The position numbers and the translations under genes were made by a program. Below the pieces are notes generated by a model that saw only the letters and a list, made by a program, of their open reading frames with translations, had not been told where the DNA came from and did not search any database. From Dehalococcoidales bacterium (GTDB lineage Bacteria > Chloroflexota > Dehalococcoidia > Dehalococcoidales > UBA5760): DNA of 17,866 nt. Within the stretch, counting starts at the first letter, position 1. Every line of letters starts with the position of its first letter. The stretch spans positions 1 to 17,866 of the forward strand of contig JAFGFP010000043.1 in assembly GCA_016931015.1 (NCBI GenBank). Direction: 5' to 3'. Positions 1-7,619 of the stretch are shown piece after piece.

Positions 1-639
1 GACCACGGCCAGTTGAAGAATGAAATCGGGGCCTTCTACCAGCCGCGGCTGGTGATTAGCGATATTACTACCCTGAAGACCCTCGATGCCGAGACCTTGA
101 GCGACGGCCTGGCCGAGGTAGTAAAATACGGCGTCATCCGGGACCGGGGTCTGCTCGCTTATCTTGAGAAGAACCTGGCCCAAGTGCAGGCTTTCGACGA
201 GCCGGTGCTGGAGAAGATTGTCGCCCGCTCGGTCGAGATTAAGGCCGAGGTGGTCTCGCGCGACGAGCATGACCTGAGGGGGCTTAGGGCTACCCTGAAC
301 TACGGGCATACCATCGGGCACGCTATTGAGTCGGTATCCGATTTTGGGGTGAGGCACGGGGAGGCGGTGGCAATCGGCATGATGGCGGCGGCCCGGATTT
401 CGCGCGAGATGGGCATTCTCGGGCGGGGCGAATTGGAGCGCCTTAAAAGCCTTTTAGAAAAGGTCGGCCTGCCTACCGAGAATCCGGGGCTGGACGTGGA
501 GAGCCTGGTCTCGGCAATGCAGCACGATAAGAAGGTCTCGGGTGGTAAGGTGAAATTTATCCTGCCCCGTGAGCTGGGCAGGGTCTTTATTACCGATGAC
601 ATTAACCTGTCCCTGGTGAGGCATGTCTTAGCCAGTTAG
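1..639 (+). CDS. aroB: 3-dehydroquinate synthase, C-terminal part (5' end outside window)
   Basis: Converts DAHP to 3-dehydroquinate, the second step of the shikimate pathway, using NAD+ and a divalent metal. The reading frame is open from base 1 (DHGQ then LKNEIGAFYQP), so the N-terminal NAD-binding part lies upstream. The visible 212 residues compare with about 350-360 for the family. Visible motifs are IGAFYQP, the LAEVVKYG helix with the metal-ligand Glu (codon 39), NYGHTIGHAIE with the ligand His (codon 103), and RHGEAVAIGM with the other ligand His (codon 119). The TTG at base 13 is an internal codon, not the start. The stop is followed after 16 bases by aroD with its own AAGGAG, so the gene leads a tight aro run. 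Family assignment is very secure. Confidence 0.97.
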   Translation, partial: DHGQLKNEIGAFYQPRLVISDITTLKTLDAETLSDGLAEVVKYGVIRDRGLLAYLEKNLAQVQAFDEPVLEKIVARSVEIKAEVVSRDEHDLRGLRATLNYGHTIGHAIESVSDFGVRHGEAVAIGMMAAARISREMGILGRGELERLKSLLEKVGLPTENPGLDVESLVSAMQHDKKVSGGKVKFILPRELGRVFITDDINLSLVRHVLAS

Positions 640-655
640 CGTAAGGAGCCTTAAA

Positions 656-1309
656 GTGAAACCCAGAATCTGTGCCGCAGTTATCGATAACGACCCAAAG
701 GCGCTAAGAGAGGCGGCCCCTCTGGTCGACCTCTTCGAGCTTCGCCTCGACCTCATTGGCGAGGAGTGGCCCGACCTGGTTTCTCATTTAAAGAAGCCCT
801 GGATAGCCTGCCTCAGGAGCCGGGTCGAGGGGGGCAAGTGGCAGGGTGACGATGCCGCCAAGCTGGAGAAGCTGATTACCGCGGTCGAAATGGGGGCGGC
901 AATCGTTGATATTGAGCTCGGTGCGGCTAACCTGGCGGCGGCGATACCGCTTCTTAAAAAGAAGGCCAAGTGCCTGGTATCGCTCCACGAACTGGAGGAG
1001 ACGCCGCCGCTTGCCGAGCTAAAAGGGATAGTTAAAAAGCAGCTCAGCGCCGGGGCTGATATCTGCAAGGTGATTACCACGGCGCAGGGTTTCGGCGATA
1101 ACCTGACCACCTTGCAACTTATCGCCGAATTCCCCAAAATAAAGGTGGTCTCGTTTGCCATGGGGCCACTGGGTATGTTGAGCCGGGTGCTCTCGCCCCT
1201 GGTCGGGGGCTATTTCACCTATGCCTCCCTCGGTGCGGGTAAGGAGTCCGCTCCCGGTCAGCTGGAGCTGGGCCAATTAAGAAAGCTATACGGGATGATG
1301 AAAAGATGA
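656..1309 (+). CDS. aroD: type I 3-dehydroquinate dehydratase
   Basis: Dehydrates 3-dehydroquinate to 3-dehydroshikimate through a Schiff base on lysine. The protein has 217 residues, near the usual type I length. Active-site residues are recognisable: Glu87 in VDIELGA, His111 in SLHELEETP, and Schiff-base Lys138 in ADICKVITT. The C-terminal MGPLGMLSR and SAPGQLELGQL segments (Arg177, Gln202) close over the substrate in this family. The GTG start at 656 is supported by AAGGAG at 643-648, seven bases upstream. The stop overlaps the aroE start as ATGA, which points to translational coupling. It is unrelated to the smaller type II enzyme (AroQ dehydroquinase). Confidence 0.96.
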   Translation: MKPRICAAVIDNDPKALREAAPLVDLFELRLDLIGEEWPDLVSHLKKPWIACLRSRVEGGKWQGDDAAKLEKLITAVEMGAAIVDIELGAANLAAAIPLLKKKAKCLVSLHELEETPPLAELKGIVKKQLSAGADICKVITTAQGFGDNLTTLQLIAEFPKIKVVSFAMGPLGMLSRVLSPLVGGYFTYASLGAGKESAPGQLELGQLRKLYGMMKR

Positions 1310-2178
1310 AACACGATATATCGGGAAAGACTAAGGTCTGCGGGCTCATCGGCGACCCTGTTGAACACACCATGTCGCCGGTGATGCATAACGCCGCCTT
1401 TAACGAGCTGGGTCTGGATTACGTATACCTCGCCTTCCGGGTCCGGGCTGAAGAGCTGGCCCAGGCCATCGCGGGCATGAGGGCCCTTAATATCAGGGGC
1501 CTCAACGTTACCATCCCCCATAAAGTAGCCGTTATCCCCTTCCTGGACGAACTGGACCCGCTGGCCGAGAAGATAGGCGCCGTCAATACCATCTTGAACG
1601 ATGGCGGCTTCCTTAAAGGCTACAACACGGATGCCACCGGCTTCCTTAAGGCGCTGCGTGACAGGGGCTTCGGGCCCGCCGGGAAACGGGTGGCTATCCT
1701 GGGGGCGGGCGGTGCTGCCCGGGCTATCTCCTTTATCCTCGCCGATAGCGGGGCCGAACTGGTCATCCTCAACCGGCGCGAGGAGCTGGACTGGGCGGAG
1801 GCGCTGGCCCGCCAGATTAGCGATGCCTTCGGCAAAGAGGTTAATGCCTTTGAGTCGGACGCGGCTAATTTGAAGGCTGCTCTGGATAGCGCCGACATCG
1901 TGGTCAACGCTACCAGTGTCGGCATGAGCCCGCACAGTGGTGAGAGTCCGGTACCGGCTGGTTTACTGCGGGCCGGCATGGTGATCTTCGATATCGTCTA
2001 TAATCCCTTGAAGACGCGGCTGGCTACGGAGGCGGCTCAAGCCGGTGCCGAGACGGTGATGGGGCTCGATATGCTCGTCGGGCAGGGGGCCCTTGCCTTC
2101 GAGATGTGGACGGGTAAGCAGGCCCCGGTCGGGCTTATGAAAAGGGAAGCCATCAAGATGCTCGGGGGCAGGCCATGA
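1306..2178 (+). CDS. aroE: shikimate dehydrogenase
   Basis: Reduces 3-dehydroshikimate to shikimate, probably with NADPH. The 290 residues are typical. The N-terminal substrate domain has GDPVEHTMSPVMHN, NVTIPHK with catalytic Lys73, AVNT (Asn94) and NTDATGF with catalytic Asp109. The C-terminal Rossmann domain has LGAGGAARA (133-140) and NRR (156-158), where an Arg after the second strand favours NADP. NATSVGMSP and GLDMLVGQGA follow. The canonical substrate-binding motif is Ser-x-Ser-Pro; here the first Ser is Thr22, a mild substitution. The gene starts at ATG 1306 inside an ATGA overlap with aroD and ends with another 4-base overlap with aroK. Confidence 0.96.
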   Translation: MKHDISGKTKVCGLIGDPVEHTMSPVMHNAAFNELGLDYVYLAFRVRAEELAQAIAGMRALNIRGLNVTIPHKVAVIPFLDELDPLAEKIGAVNTILNDGGFLKGYNTDATGFLKALRDRGFGPAGKRVAILGAGGAARAISFILADSGAELVILNRREELDWAEALARQISDAFGKEVNAFESDAANLKAALDSADIVVNATSVGMSPHSGESPVPAGLLRAGMVIFDIVYNPLKTRLATEAAQAGAETVMGLDMLVGQGALAFEMWTGKQAPVGLMKREAIKMLGGRP

Positions 2179-2705
2179 AGACCAGCGTTGCCCTCATCGG
2201 TTTCATGGGGACGGGTAAAACGGCGGTGGGTAGGGCCCTGGCTGAGAAGCTGGGCCGGGAGTTTATCGAGCTTGACCCCCTGATTGAAAAGAAGGCGGGT
2301 AAGACCATCCCCGAGATATTCTCAGGCGACGGCGAGATAGCCTTCCGCGAGCTTGAGATAGCGGTCACCAAAGAGGCCGCCGGTAAGGAGAAGGCGGTTA
2401 TCGCCTGCGGCGGCGGCGTCGTCCTCAACAAGATAAATATCGACCGCTTGCGAGAGGGAGCGGTAATCGTCTATCTCACCGCCTCCCCGCAGGCCATCTT
2501 GAAGCGAACCGTGAACGACGATGAAGAAAGGCCGCTGCTTAAGGTGCCCGACCCCGCCCGGACTATCGGGGAGCTTCTCGAGTTCCGCCGTCCCTTCTAC
2601 GAGCGGGCCGCCGAGATTACCGTAGATACCTCGCCGATAGACGTCGCCTCCGTGGTGGATGAGATAATAAACAGGCTGAAGGAATATGAAGGCTTCCGTC
2701 TCTAA
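2175..2705 (+). CDS. aroK: shikimate kinase
   Basis: Phosphorylates shikimate at the 3-hydroxyl with ATP. The 176 residues are typical. Walker A is GFMGTGKTAVG (9-19). The substrate and Mg region reads FIELDPLIEKKAG, so the usual first Asp of the DxD pair is Glu32 while the shikimate-binding Asp34 is kept. Arg58 lies in FRELE, the glycine-rich CGGGVV follows at 78-83, the lid segment has RPLL (Arg119), and RRPFYERAA with the terminal VDTS completes the fold. The start is in a 4-base overlap with aroE. The 3' end overlaps aroA by 20 bases, the longest overlap in the aro operon. Confidence 0.96.
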   Translation: MKTSVALIGFMGTGKTAVGRALAEKLGREFIELDPLIEKKAGKTIPEIFSGDGEIAFRELEIAVTKEAAGKEKAVIACGGGVVLNKINIDRLREGAVIVYLTASPQAILKRTVNDDEERPLLKVPDPARTIGELLEFRRPFYERAAEITVDTSPIDVASVVDEIINRLKEYEGFRL

Positions 2706-3963
2706 GAGCGAGCTGAGCGGGACGGTAAGGGCTCCGGCCTCGAAGAGCTATACCATTCGCGGTCTAGCGTGCGCCGCCCTGGCGCAGGGTGATAGCGAAG
2801 TAGTAAGCCCCTTAATCTCGGATGATACCGAGGCTGCCCTTAACGTGCTGCGTGCCATAGGCGTCAAAATCACCCGCGAAGTCAGCGCGGAAAATGAGGA
2901 GCGTTGGCGGGTTACCGGGGGCAGCTTCCGTGAGCCGGAGACCGAGCTTTTCTGCGGCGATTCGGCGGCGACGCTCCGCTTCATGGCTGCTATCGCTTCT
3001 CTGGTTCCCGGCGAGTGCCGTCTCACCGCCGGGCCGTCCCTGGCGAAGCGTCCGGTGGGGCCGCTGGTCGCGGCGCTCCGGCAGCTGGGCGTAGACTGCT
3101 CGGCTCAAGGGGGACTGCCGCCGCTAGTGGTTAAAGGGGGTGGGCTTGAAGGGGGGCTTACCGAGCTCCCCGGCGACATCAGCTCCCAGTTCGTCTCGGC
3201 GCTGCTTTTAGTAGCCCCGCTCGCCGGGGGAGAGGTCACTATCCGGCTGACCACGGCACCGGAGTCGAAGCCGTACCTGCTGATGACGTTGGACTCTCTT
3301 AAGTCGTTCGGTATTAAAGTAGCCGCTACTCCCGACTTGCGGGAGTTTAAGGCGGCCCCGCAGCGATATAAACCGGCCCGATATACGGTGGAGGGTGACT
3401 GGTCTTCGGCCTCGTACTTTCTGGCGCTGGGGGCGCTTTCCGGGCCGGTATCCGTAACCAACCTCAATCCGGAGAGCCTTCAGGGCGACCGGGCGCTGCT
3501 CGGCTTTCTGAGAGAGATGGGCGCTCAAATCGAGATAGACAAGAGCACCATAACCGTGAGAAAATCAAGACTGAATGCCATAAGGGCTGATCTGGCGGAC
3601 GTTATCGACCTGCTGCCGACCGTGGCCGTTCTGGCGGCGGTGGCCGAGGGCACCAGCGAGTTTTCCGGCATCGAGCGGGCCCGGATAAAGGAATCGAACC
3701 GGGTGGCCGCCGTCCGGAAGGGGCTGGAGCGGATGGGCGTTGTGGTCCGGGAGGAAAAGAACCGGCTGCTTGTTACCGGGGCCACCCCGAAGGGGGCCAG
3801 TATCGAGAGCTATAACGACCACCGCATCGCCATGGCCTTCGGGGTGCTGGGTACCGTGGCCGGGGAGACAATGATAAATGAAGCCGAGTGCGTCTCCAAG
3901 ACCTTCCCCGATTTCTGGGGGGTCTTAGGGAGTATCGGCGGCGAGGTAAAGCAAAGTGGCTAA
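2686..3963 (+). CDS. aroA: 3-phosphoshikimate 1-carboxyvinyltransferase (EPSP synthase)
   Basis: Joins shikimate-3-phosphate and phosphoenolpyruvate to give EPSP; this enzyme is the glyphosate target. The 425 residues are typical. Visible motifs are APASKSYTIR (Lys20, Ser21, Arg25), CGDSAATLRFM (90-100), AKRPVGPL, SSQFVSALLLVAP, EGDWSSASYF, DLLPTVAVLA with the catalytic Asp, RIKESNR, NDHRIAMAF and SKTFPDFW. SSQFVSALL and KRPVGPL look like the bacterial class I pattern rather than the class II SAQxK pattern. The segment equivalent to GNAGTAMR in the E. coli enzyme reads GDSAATLR, which puts Ala94 at the glyphosate-critical glycine. ATG 2686 lies inside aroK, with AGGA only two bases upstream, so initiation probably depends on coupling to aroK. 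Confidence 0.96.
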   Translation: MKASVSKSELSGTVRAPASKSYTIRGLACAALAQGDSEVVSPLISDDTEAALNVLRAIGVKITREVSAENEERWRVTGGSFREPETELFCGDSAATLRFMAAIASLVPGECRLTAGPSLAKRPVGPLVAALRQLGVDCSAQGGLPPLVVKGGGLEGGLTELPGDISSQFVSALLLVAPLAGGEVTIRLTTAPESKPYLLMTLDSLKSFGIKVAATPDLREFKAAPQRYKPARYTVEGDWSSASYFLALGALSGPVSVTNLNPESLQGDRALLGFLREMGAQIEIDKSTITVRKSRLNAIRADLADVIDLLPTVAVLAAVAEGTSEFSGIERARIKESNRVAAVRKGLERMGVVVREEKNRLLVTGATPKGASIESYNDHRIAMAFGVLGTVAGETMINEAECVSKTFPDFWGVLGSIGGEVKQSG

Positions 3964-5047
3964 CAGCCTGGGTAAACTTTTCAGGATAACCAGCTTCGGC
4001 GAGAGTCACGGCCGTGGAGTGGGCGTGGTTATCGACGGCTGCCCGGCGGGCCTGGCGGTCACCGAGGACGACATCCAGAGCGAGCTTGACCGGAGAAGGC
4101 CGGGCGCTAGTATCGCCGCCACCGAGAGAAAAGAGGCGGATAAGGTCGAGATTATCGCGGGGGTCTTTAACGGGAAAACCAGTGGAGCCCCTATTTGTCT
4201 TATGGTCTGGAACCGGGACGTTGCCTCCGGTAGCTATGAGAAGACTCGGTTTCTCCCCCGACCGGGGCAGGCTGACTATACCGCCTTCGTGAAGTACGGA
4301 GGCTTTAACGACTACCGGGGCGGGGGCCGGTTCTCGGGGAGGAACACGGCGGCCTTAGTCATGGCCGGCGCCGTCGCCCGGAGGCTGCTCGCTATCCTGG
4401 GGGTTGAGATTCTGGCGCACACCGTGGCTATCGGCGGCATTGCGGCCGAGCCGAAGGGTCTAGCTGAGATACGGGAGAACCGGGCTCGGAACCCCCTCTG
4501 GTGCGCCGACCCGAAGGCGGCTCAGGAGATGATAAAGGCAATCGAGGCCGTTAAAGATGAAGGCGACAGCCTTGGTGGGGTCATTGAGGGAGTGGCGCTT
4601 AACGTGCCCGTGGGCCTGGGCGAGCCGGTCTTCGATACCCTGGACGGCGAACTGGCTAAAGCTATGTTAGCTATCCCGGCGGTCAAAGGGGTCGAATTCG
4701 GGGCGGGGTTCTCGGCGGCCGCCAAGAAGGGCTCCGAGAATAATGACCCCTTCGCCCTGAAGGACGGCAAGATAGTCACCGTAACCAATAATGCCGGTGG
4801 CATCCTGGGGGGGTTGAGTAACGGTATGCCCGTGGTGCTCAGGGTGGTCGTTAAGCCGACGCCCTCAATCGGTAAGAGCCAGCCGACGGTCAATATCAAA
4901 GACATGGAGCCCGCCACGGTCGCCATAACCGGGCGGCATGATGTCTGTATTGTGCCCCGGGCGGTAGTGGTCGTGGAGAGTGTCATGGCGCTCACCCTGT
5001 GCGACCTGGCGCTTAGAGCGGGACTGATTCCTAAGGTGATAGCATGA
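3956..5047 (+). CDS. aroC: chorismate synthase
   Basis: Eliminates phosphate from EPSP to give chorismate and needs reduced FMN. The 363 residues are typical of the monofunctional bacterial type. Motifs include FGESHGRGVGV with conserved His18, DRRRPG (45-50), GQADYTAFVKYG, DYRGGGRFSGRNTA (119-132), GDSLGGVIEG, GVEFGAGF, NNAGGILGGLSNG, VVKPTPSI and GRHDVCIVPRA (327-337). The GTG start at 3956 overlaps the aroA stop by 8 bases, with GAGG at 3943-3946. No separate flavin reductase domain is present, so reduced FMN must be supplied in trans. The gene ends in an ATGA overlap with pheA. Confidence 0.97.
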   Translation: MANSLGKLFRITSFGESHGRGVGVVIDGCPAGLAVTEDDIQSELDRRRPGASIAATERKEADKVEIIAGVFNGKTSGAPICLMVWNRDVASGSYEKTRFLPRPGQADYTAFVKYGGFNDYRGGGRFSGRNTAALVMAGAVARRLLAILGVEILAHTVAIGGIAAEPKGLAEIRENRARNPLWCADPKAAQEMIKAIEAVKDEGDSLGGVIEGVALNVPVGLGEPVFDTLDGELAKAMLAIPAVKGVEFGAGFSAAAKKGSENNDPFALKDGKIVTVTNNAGGILGGLSNGMPVVLRVVVKPTPSIGKSQPTVNIKDMEPATVAITGRHDVCIVPRAVVVVESVMALTLCDLALRAGLIPKVIA

Positions 5048-6111
5048 GCTTGGAAGAACTGAGAAAGAAGATAGACGCCATTGACGCTGAGATAGTTGAG
5101 CTTATCGGCCGGAGGATGGGTGTCGCTCAGGAGATAGGCGCTGAGAAGCGCGCCCAGGGTAAGCGGGTTAACGACCAGGCTCGGGAAAAACGGGTGCTGG
5201 GTCACATCAGGAACCTGGCCCGGAGCGAAAAGGTAAATCAAGAGGTCGTCGAGGGTATCTACCAGCAGATAATAAAGGTCTGCCGTCGTACCCAGGGCAC
5301 CGAGGTCGCCTTCCCCGGCGAAGCCGGTGCCTACAGCGAGGAGGCCGCCCTCCAGTTTTTCGGGCCGCTGGCAACCACCCGGCCCTGCGACAGCCTGGAC
5401 GAAGTCTTCCGGCTGGTGGCGCGGGATGAGGTTGAGTTCGGTATCATCCCGGTGGAGAACTCGCTGGAGGGGAGCATCAGCCAGTCGTACGACCTGCTCC
5501 TGGATTCGAGCCTAAAGGTGTGCGGCGAGCTGGAGCTACGGGTCGTTCACTGCCTGATAGCCAACCCCGGGACGCGTCTGGACGCGATAAAACGGGTCTA
5601 CTCTCACCCCCAGGCCCTGGGCCAGTGTAGGACCTTCCTCAAGCATCTGGACTGCGAGCTAATCCCGACCCACGATACCGCCGGTAGCGTCAAGCTGATA
5701 AAGGAGAAGGGCCTGGCCGAGGACGGGGCAATCGGCAGTATGCGCGCCGCGGAAATCTACGGGATGAAGGTAATCGCCCGCGAGATAGAGGATAACCCCC
5801 ATAACTTCACCCGCTTCTTTGTCCTTTCCCGGGATGACTCCCCGCCAACCGGTAACGACAAGACCTCCATAGTCTTCTCTGTTAAGGACCGGCCCCGGGT
5901 GCTCTATGAGTTCCTCCGGGAGTTCGCCGAGCGGGGCATCAACCTGACCAAGATTGAGTCCCGCCCCACCCGGCACAAGCCCTGGGAGTATAACTTCTAC
6001 CTGGACTTCGAGGGCCACCGGGAGGATGATATCGTCCGGGAGGTTCTGGGTAGCCTGGAGCCCTATTCGGTATTCTTAAAAGTCCTGGGTTCTTACCCCA
6101 GGGCGAAGTAG
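5044..6111 (+). CDS. pheA: bifunctional chorismate mutase / prephenate dehydratase
   Basis: Rearranges chorismate to prephenate and then makes phenylpyruvate, committing flux to phenylalanine. There are three domains in 355 residues. Residues 1-85 are an AroQ-type mutase whose active-site residues align with E. coli PheA at a constant offset of four: Arg7, Arg24, Lys35, Asp44, Arg47, Glu48 and Gln84. Residues 87-265 are the dehydratase, with PVENSLEGS, SHPQALGQC and NFTRF (254-258). Residues 272-350 are a regulatory ACT domain with INLTKIESRP; ESRP is the phenylalanine-binding signature, so feedback inhibition is expected. The start sits in a 4-base overlap with aroC. This fusion provides prephenate for tyrA next door. 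Confidence 0.97.
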   Translation: MSLEELRKKIDAIDAEIVELIGRRMGVAQEIGAEKRAQGKRVNDQAREKRVLGHIRNLARSEKVNQEVVEGIYQQIIKVCRRTQGTEVAFPGEAGAYSEEAALQFFGPLATTRPCDSLDEVFRLVARDEVEFGIIPVENSLEGSISQSYDLLLDSSLKVCGELELRVVHCLIANPGTRLDAIKRVYSHPQALGQCRTFLKHLDCELIPTHDTAGSVKLIKEKGLAEDGAIGSMRAAEIYGMKVIAREIEDNPHNFTRFFVLSRDDSPPTGNDKTSIVFSVKDRPRVLYEFLREFAERGINLTKIESRPTRHKPWEYNFYLDFEGHREDDIVREVLGSLEPYSVFLKVLGSYPRAK

Positions 6112-6132
6112 CTAGGACTGTGAGGTAGGCAG

Positions 6133-7023
6133 TTGAAGATAGCCATTATCGGCGGTTCGGGGAAGATGGGGCGCTGGTTCGCCCATTTCTTGAGGCAGGA
6201 GGGCTACGAGGTAGTCATAACCGGCAGAAACCAGGCTAAGCTGAGAGAGGCCGGACAGCAGCTGGACGTTAGCACCACTACCGACAACCTGGCTGCGGTC
6301 AAGGGGGCCCGGGCGGTGTTAATCTCGGTGCCCATCGAGAGCTTCGAGGCGGTCGTTAGTCAGATTGGGCCCCACACCGAGCCGGAGCAGCTAATTATCG
6401 ACGTTACCTCTATCAAGGCGTTTCCGGTAGCCAAGATGCATCAGCACATCAAGGCGGGGGTGGTGCTCGGGGGACATCCCGTGTTCGGGCCGGGGGCTAA
6501 GGACATCGCCTACCGCAGCTTTATCCTGACCCCGACCAATGATGAGGAGACAGCCCTGGCCCAAAAGGTCAAGGACTACCTTGAAGCCAGAGGGGCTAGG
6601 GCTACCCTGATGAGTCCCGAGGAGCATGACGAGACGATGGCGGTGGTGCTGGGGCTGGCGCACTTTATCGCTATTGCCTCCGCCGACGCCCTGCTCGGCT
6701 TCGACCGGCTGAAACAGCTGGGGGCAATCGGCGGCGTTACCTTCCGGCTGCTGCTTACCCTGACGGAGAGCGTTATCTCCGAGGACCCGGAGTTCTATGC
6801 CTCCCTGCAGATGCATTTGCCCAAGCTTGCCCAGGTCGAACGGAACTTTAATGATAAGGTTAGGGACTGGGCGGAGCTGGTAGCCAGCGGTGATAAGGAG
6901 CAGTTCGCCCGGCGTATGAGCGCCTTAAAAGAGAAGTACCGTGAAGTAACCCCGGACTTCGGCAGTGCCTACGAGGATATGTACCGGCTCATCGAGGTGC
7001 TGCAAAAGCCACCGCAGGGCTAG
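6133..7023 (+). CDS. tyrA: prephenate dehydrogenase
   Basis: Oxidatively decarboxylates prephenate to 4-hydroxyphenylpyruvate for tyrosine. The 296 residues hold an N-terminal Rossmann domain, with IGGSGKMGRWFA at 6-17, and a helical C-terminal dimerisation domain. Diagnostic features are HPVFGP (115-120), HDETMA (165-170) and His177 in GLAHFIAIA. The second strand ends in ITGRN; an Arg there could accept NADP, but cofactor choice is not settled by sequence. There is no fused mutase or ACT domain, consistent with the mutase being on pheA. TTG at 6133 is the start, with GAGGT at 6122-6126 six bases before it, 21 bases after pheA. This is the last gene of the operon, and its stop overlaps the convergent deaminase gene by 4 bases. 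Confidence 0.93.
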   Translation: MKIAIIGGSGKMGRWFAHFLRQEGYEVVITGRNQAKLREAGQQLDVSTTTDNLAAVKGARAVLISVPIESFEAVVSQIGPHTEPEQLIIDVTSIKAFPVAKMHQHIKAGVVLGGHPVFGPGAKDIAYRSFILTPTNDEETALAQKVKDYLEARGARATLMSPEEHDETMAVVLGLAHFIAIASADALLGFDRLKQLGAIGGVTFRLLLTLTESVISEDPEFYASLQMHLPKLAQVERNFNDKVRDWAELVASGDKEQFARRMSALKEKYREVTPDFGSAYEDMYRLIEVLQKPPQG

Positions 7024-7493
7024 TCCAGGTAGCTTATCTCGGACGGCGGCCTTTTCTTTATGTCAACTTCTATCCCCGCCTCCCGGAAGAGGGCCACGAA
7101 CTGACTGTCGCTGTACTTCCCGAAGCTGACGTAGCGGTGTATCTTGGCGTTTACCAGCATCTTGGCGCACAGAATACAGGGGGTGTGGGTACAGTAGATG
7201 GTGCTCCCCTCCAGACTGACGCCGTGCAGGCCGGCCTGGATAATGATGTTCTGCTCGGCGTGGATACCCCGGCATATCTCGTGCCGGGTACCCGAAGGGA
7301 TGTCCTGTTCGTCCCGGAGACAGCCCAGCTCAAGGCAGTCCTTGAGGCCGGCGGCGGCACCGTTATAGCCGGTGGCCAGGATGTGCTTATCGCGCACCGC
7401 GACCGCGCCGACGTGATGCCGGCGGCAGGTCGAGCGCTCGGCGACCACCGAGGCTATCTTCAGAAAATACTCGTCGGTATCCGGCCTTTTCAT
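7020..7493 (-). CDS. dCMP deaminase family protein (ComEB-like)
   Basis: A zinc-dependent cytidine/deoxycytidylate deaminase-fold protein, most likely converting dCMP to dUMP for thymidylate synthesis. The 157 residues contain the zinc and catalytic motif HAEQN (His78, Glu80) and PCILC (Cys106, Cys109). The upstream GYNGAAAG segment and the Cys/His-rich stretch Cys53 to Cys74 are typical of dCMP deaminase/ComEB proteins and may hold a second zinc. ATG at 7493 is the only possible start: the next in-frame codons upstream contain no start before a TAA at 7529-7527. The AAAGAG five bases upstream is a weak ribosome site. The first codons lie in a tandem repeat that fills the gap to the kinase gene upstream. 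A general cytosine-nucleotide deaminase role cannot be excluded. Confidence 0.88.
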   Translation of the reverse strand: MKRPDTDEYFLKIASVVAERSTCRRHHVGAVAVRDKHILATGYNGAAAGLKDCLELGCLRDEQDIPSGTRHEICRGIHAEQNIIIQAGLHGVSLEGSTIYCTHTPCILCAKMLVNAKIHRYVSFGKYSDSQFVALFREAGIEVDIKKRPPSEISYLD

Positions 7494-7619
7494 AAAGACT
7501 CTTTCATAAAGACTTCGAAAACCCTTTTATAAAGACTCTCTTCGCAAAGACTTCGCGACCCCTTTTATAACGACTTCACGACCTCTTTAACTTCGAGATG
7601 ACCTCTTTAACCTCGCCCC
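7486..7619. repeat. degenerate 38-bp tandem repeat at a gene junction
   Basis: On the + strand two 38-base copies lie at 7486-7523 and 7524-7561, with a partial, more diverged third copy from 7562. Each copy begins CTTTT(C)ATAAAGACT and carries a second AAAGACTTCG. The AAAGACT core recurs at 7494, 7508, 7531 and 7546, and as AACGACT at 7569, with alternating spacings of 14-15 and 23 bases. A separate 20-base direct repeat follows at 7580-7599 and 7600-7619; the first 16 bases of its copies differ at one position. The block covers the 3' end of the kinase gene, the whole 82-base gap and the first codons of the deaminase gene. It looks like slippage expansion rather than a mobile element. Confidence 0.8.

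Noticed and set aside
13..15. TTG at base 13 as the aroB start
   Set aside because: The frame is open to base 1 and the encoded residues are the middle of AroB, so the gene is simply cut by the window edge.
1258..1935. 225-codon open frame on the - strand opposite aroE
   Set aside because: It is a shadow of the aroE coding pattern with no ribosome site, promoter or recognisable domain.
2268..2277. Inactive shikimate kinase because the first Asp of the DxD pair is Glu32
   Set aside because: Glu is a conservative metal ligand, all other motifs are intact, and the gene sits in a complete pathway operon.
4522..5241. Long open frame (239 codons) on the - strand opposite aroC and the start of pheA
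   Set aside because: It lies opposite well-supported conserved genes, its translation is rich in Ser, Pro, Thr and Leu as expected for a GC-rich shadow frame, and no family motif is visible.
7486..7619. CRISPR array
   Set aside because: The repeated units are contiguous and degenerate, with no unique spacers and no cas genes nearby.
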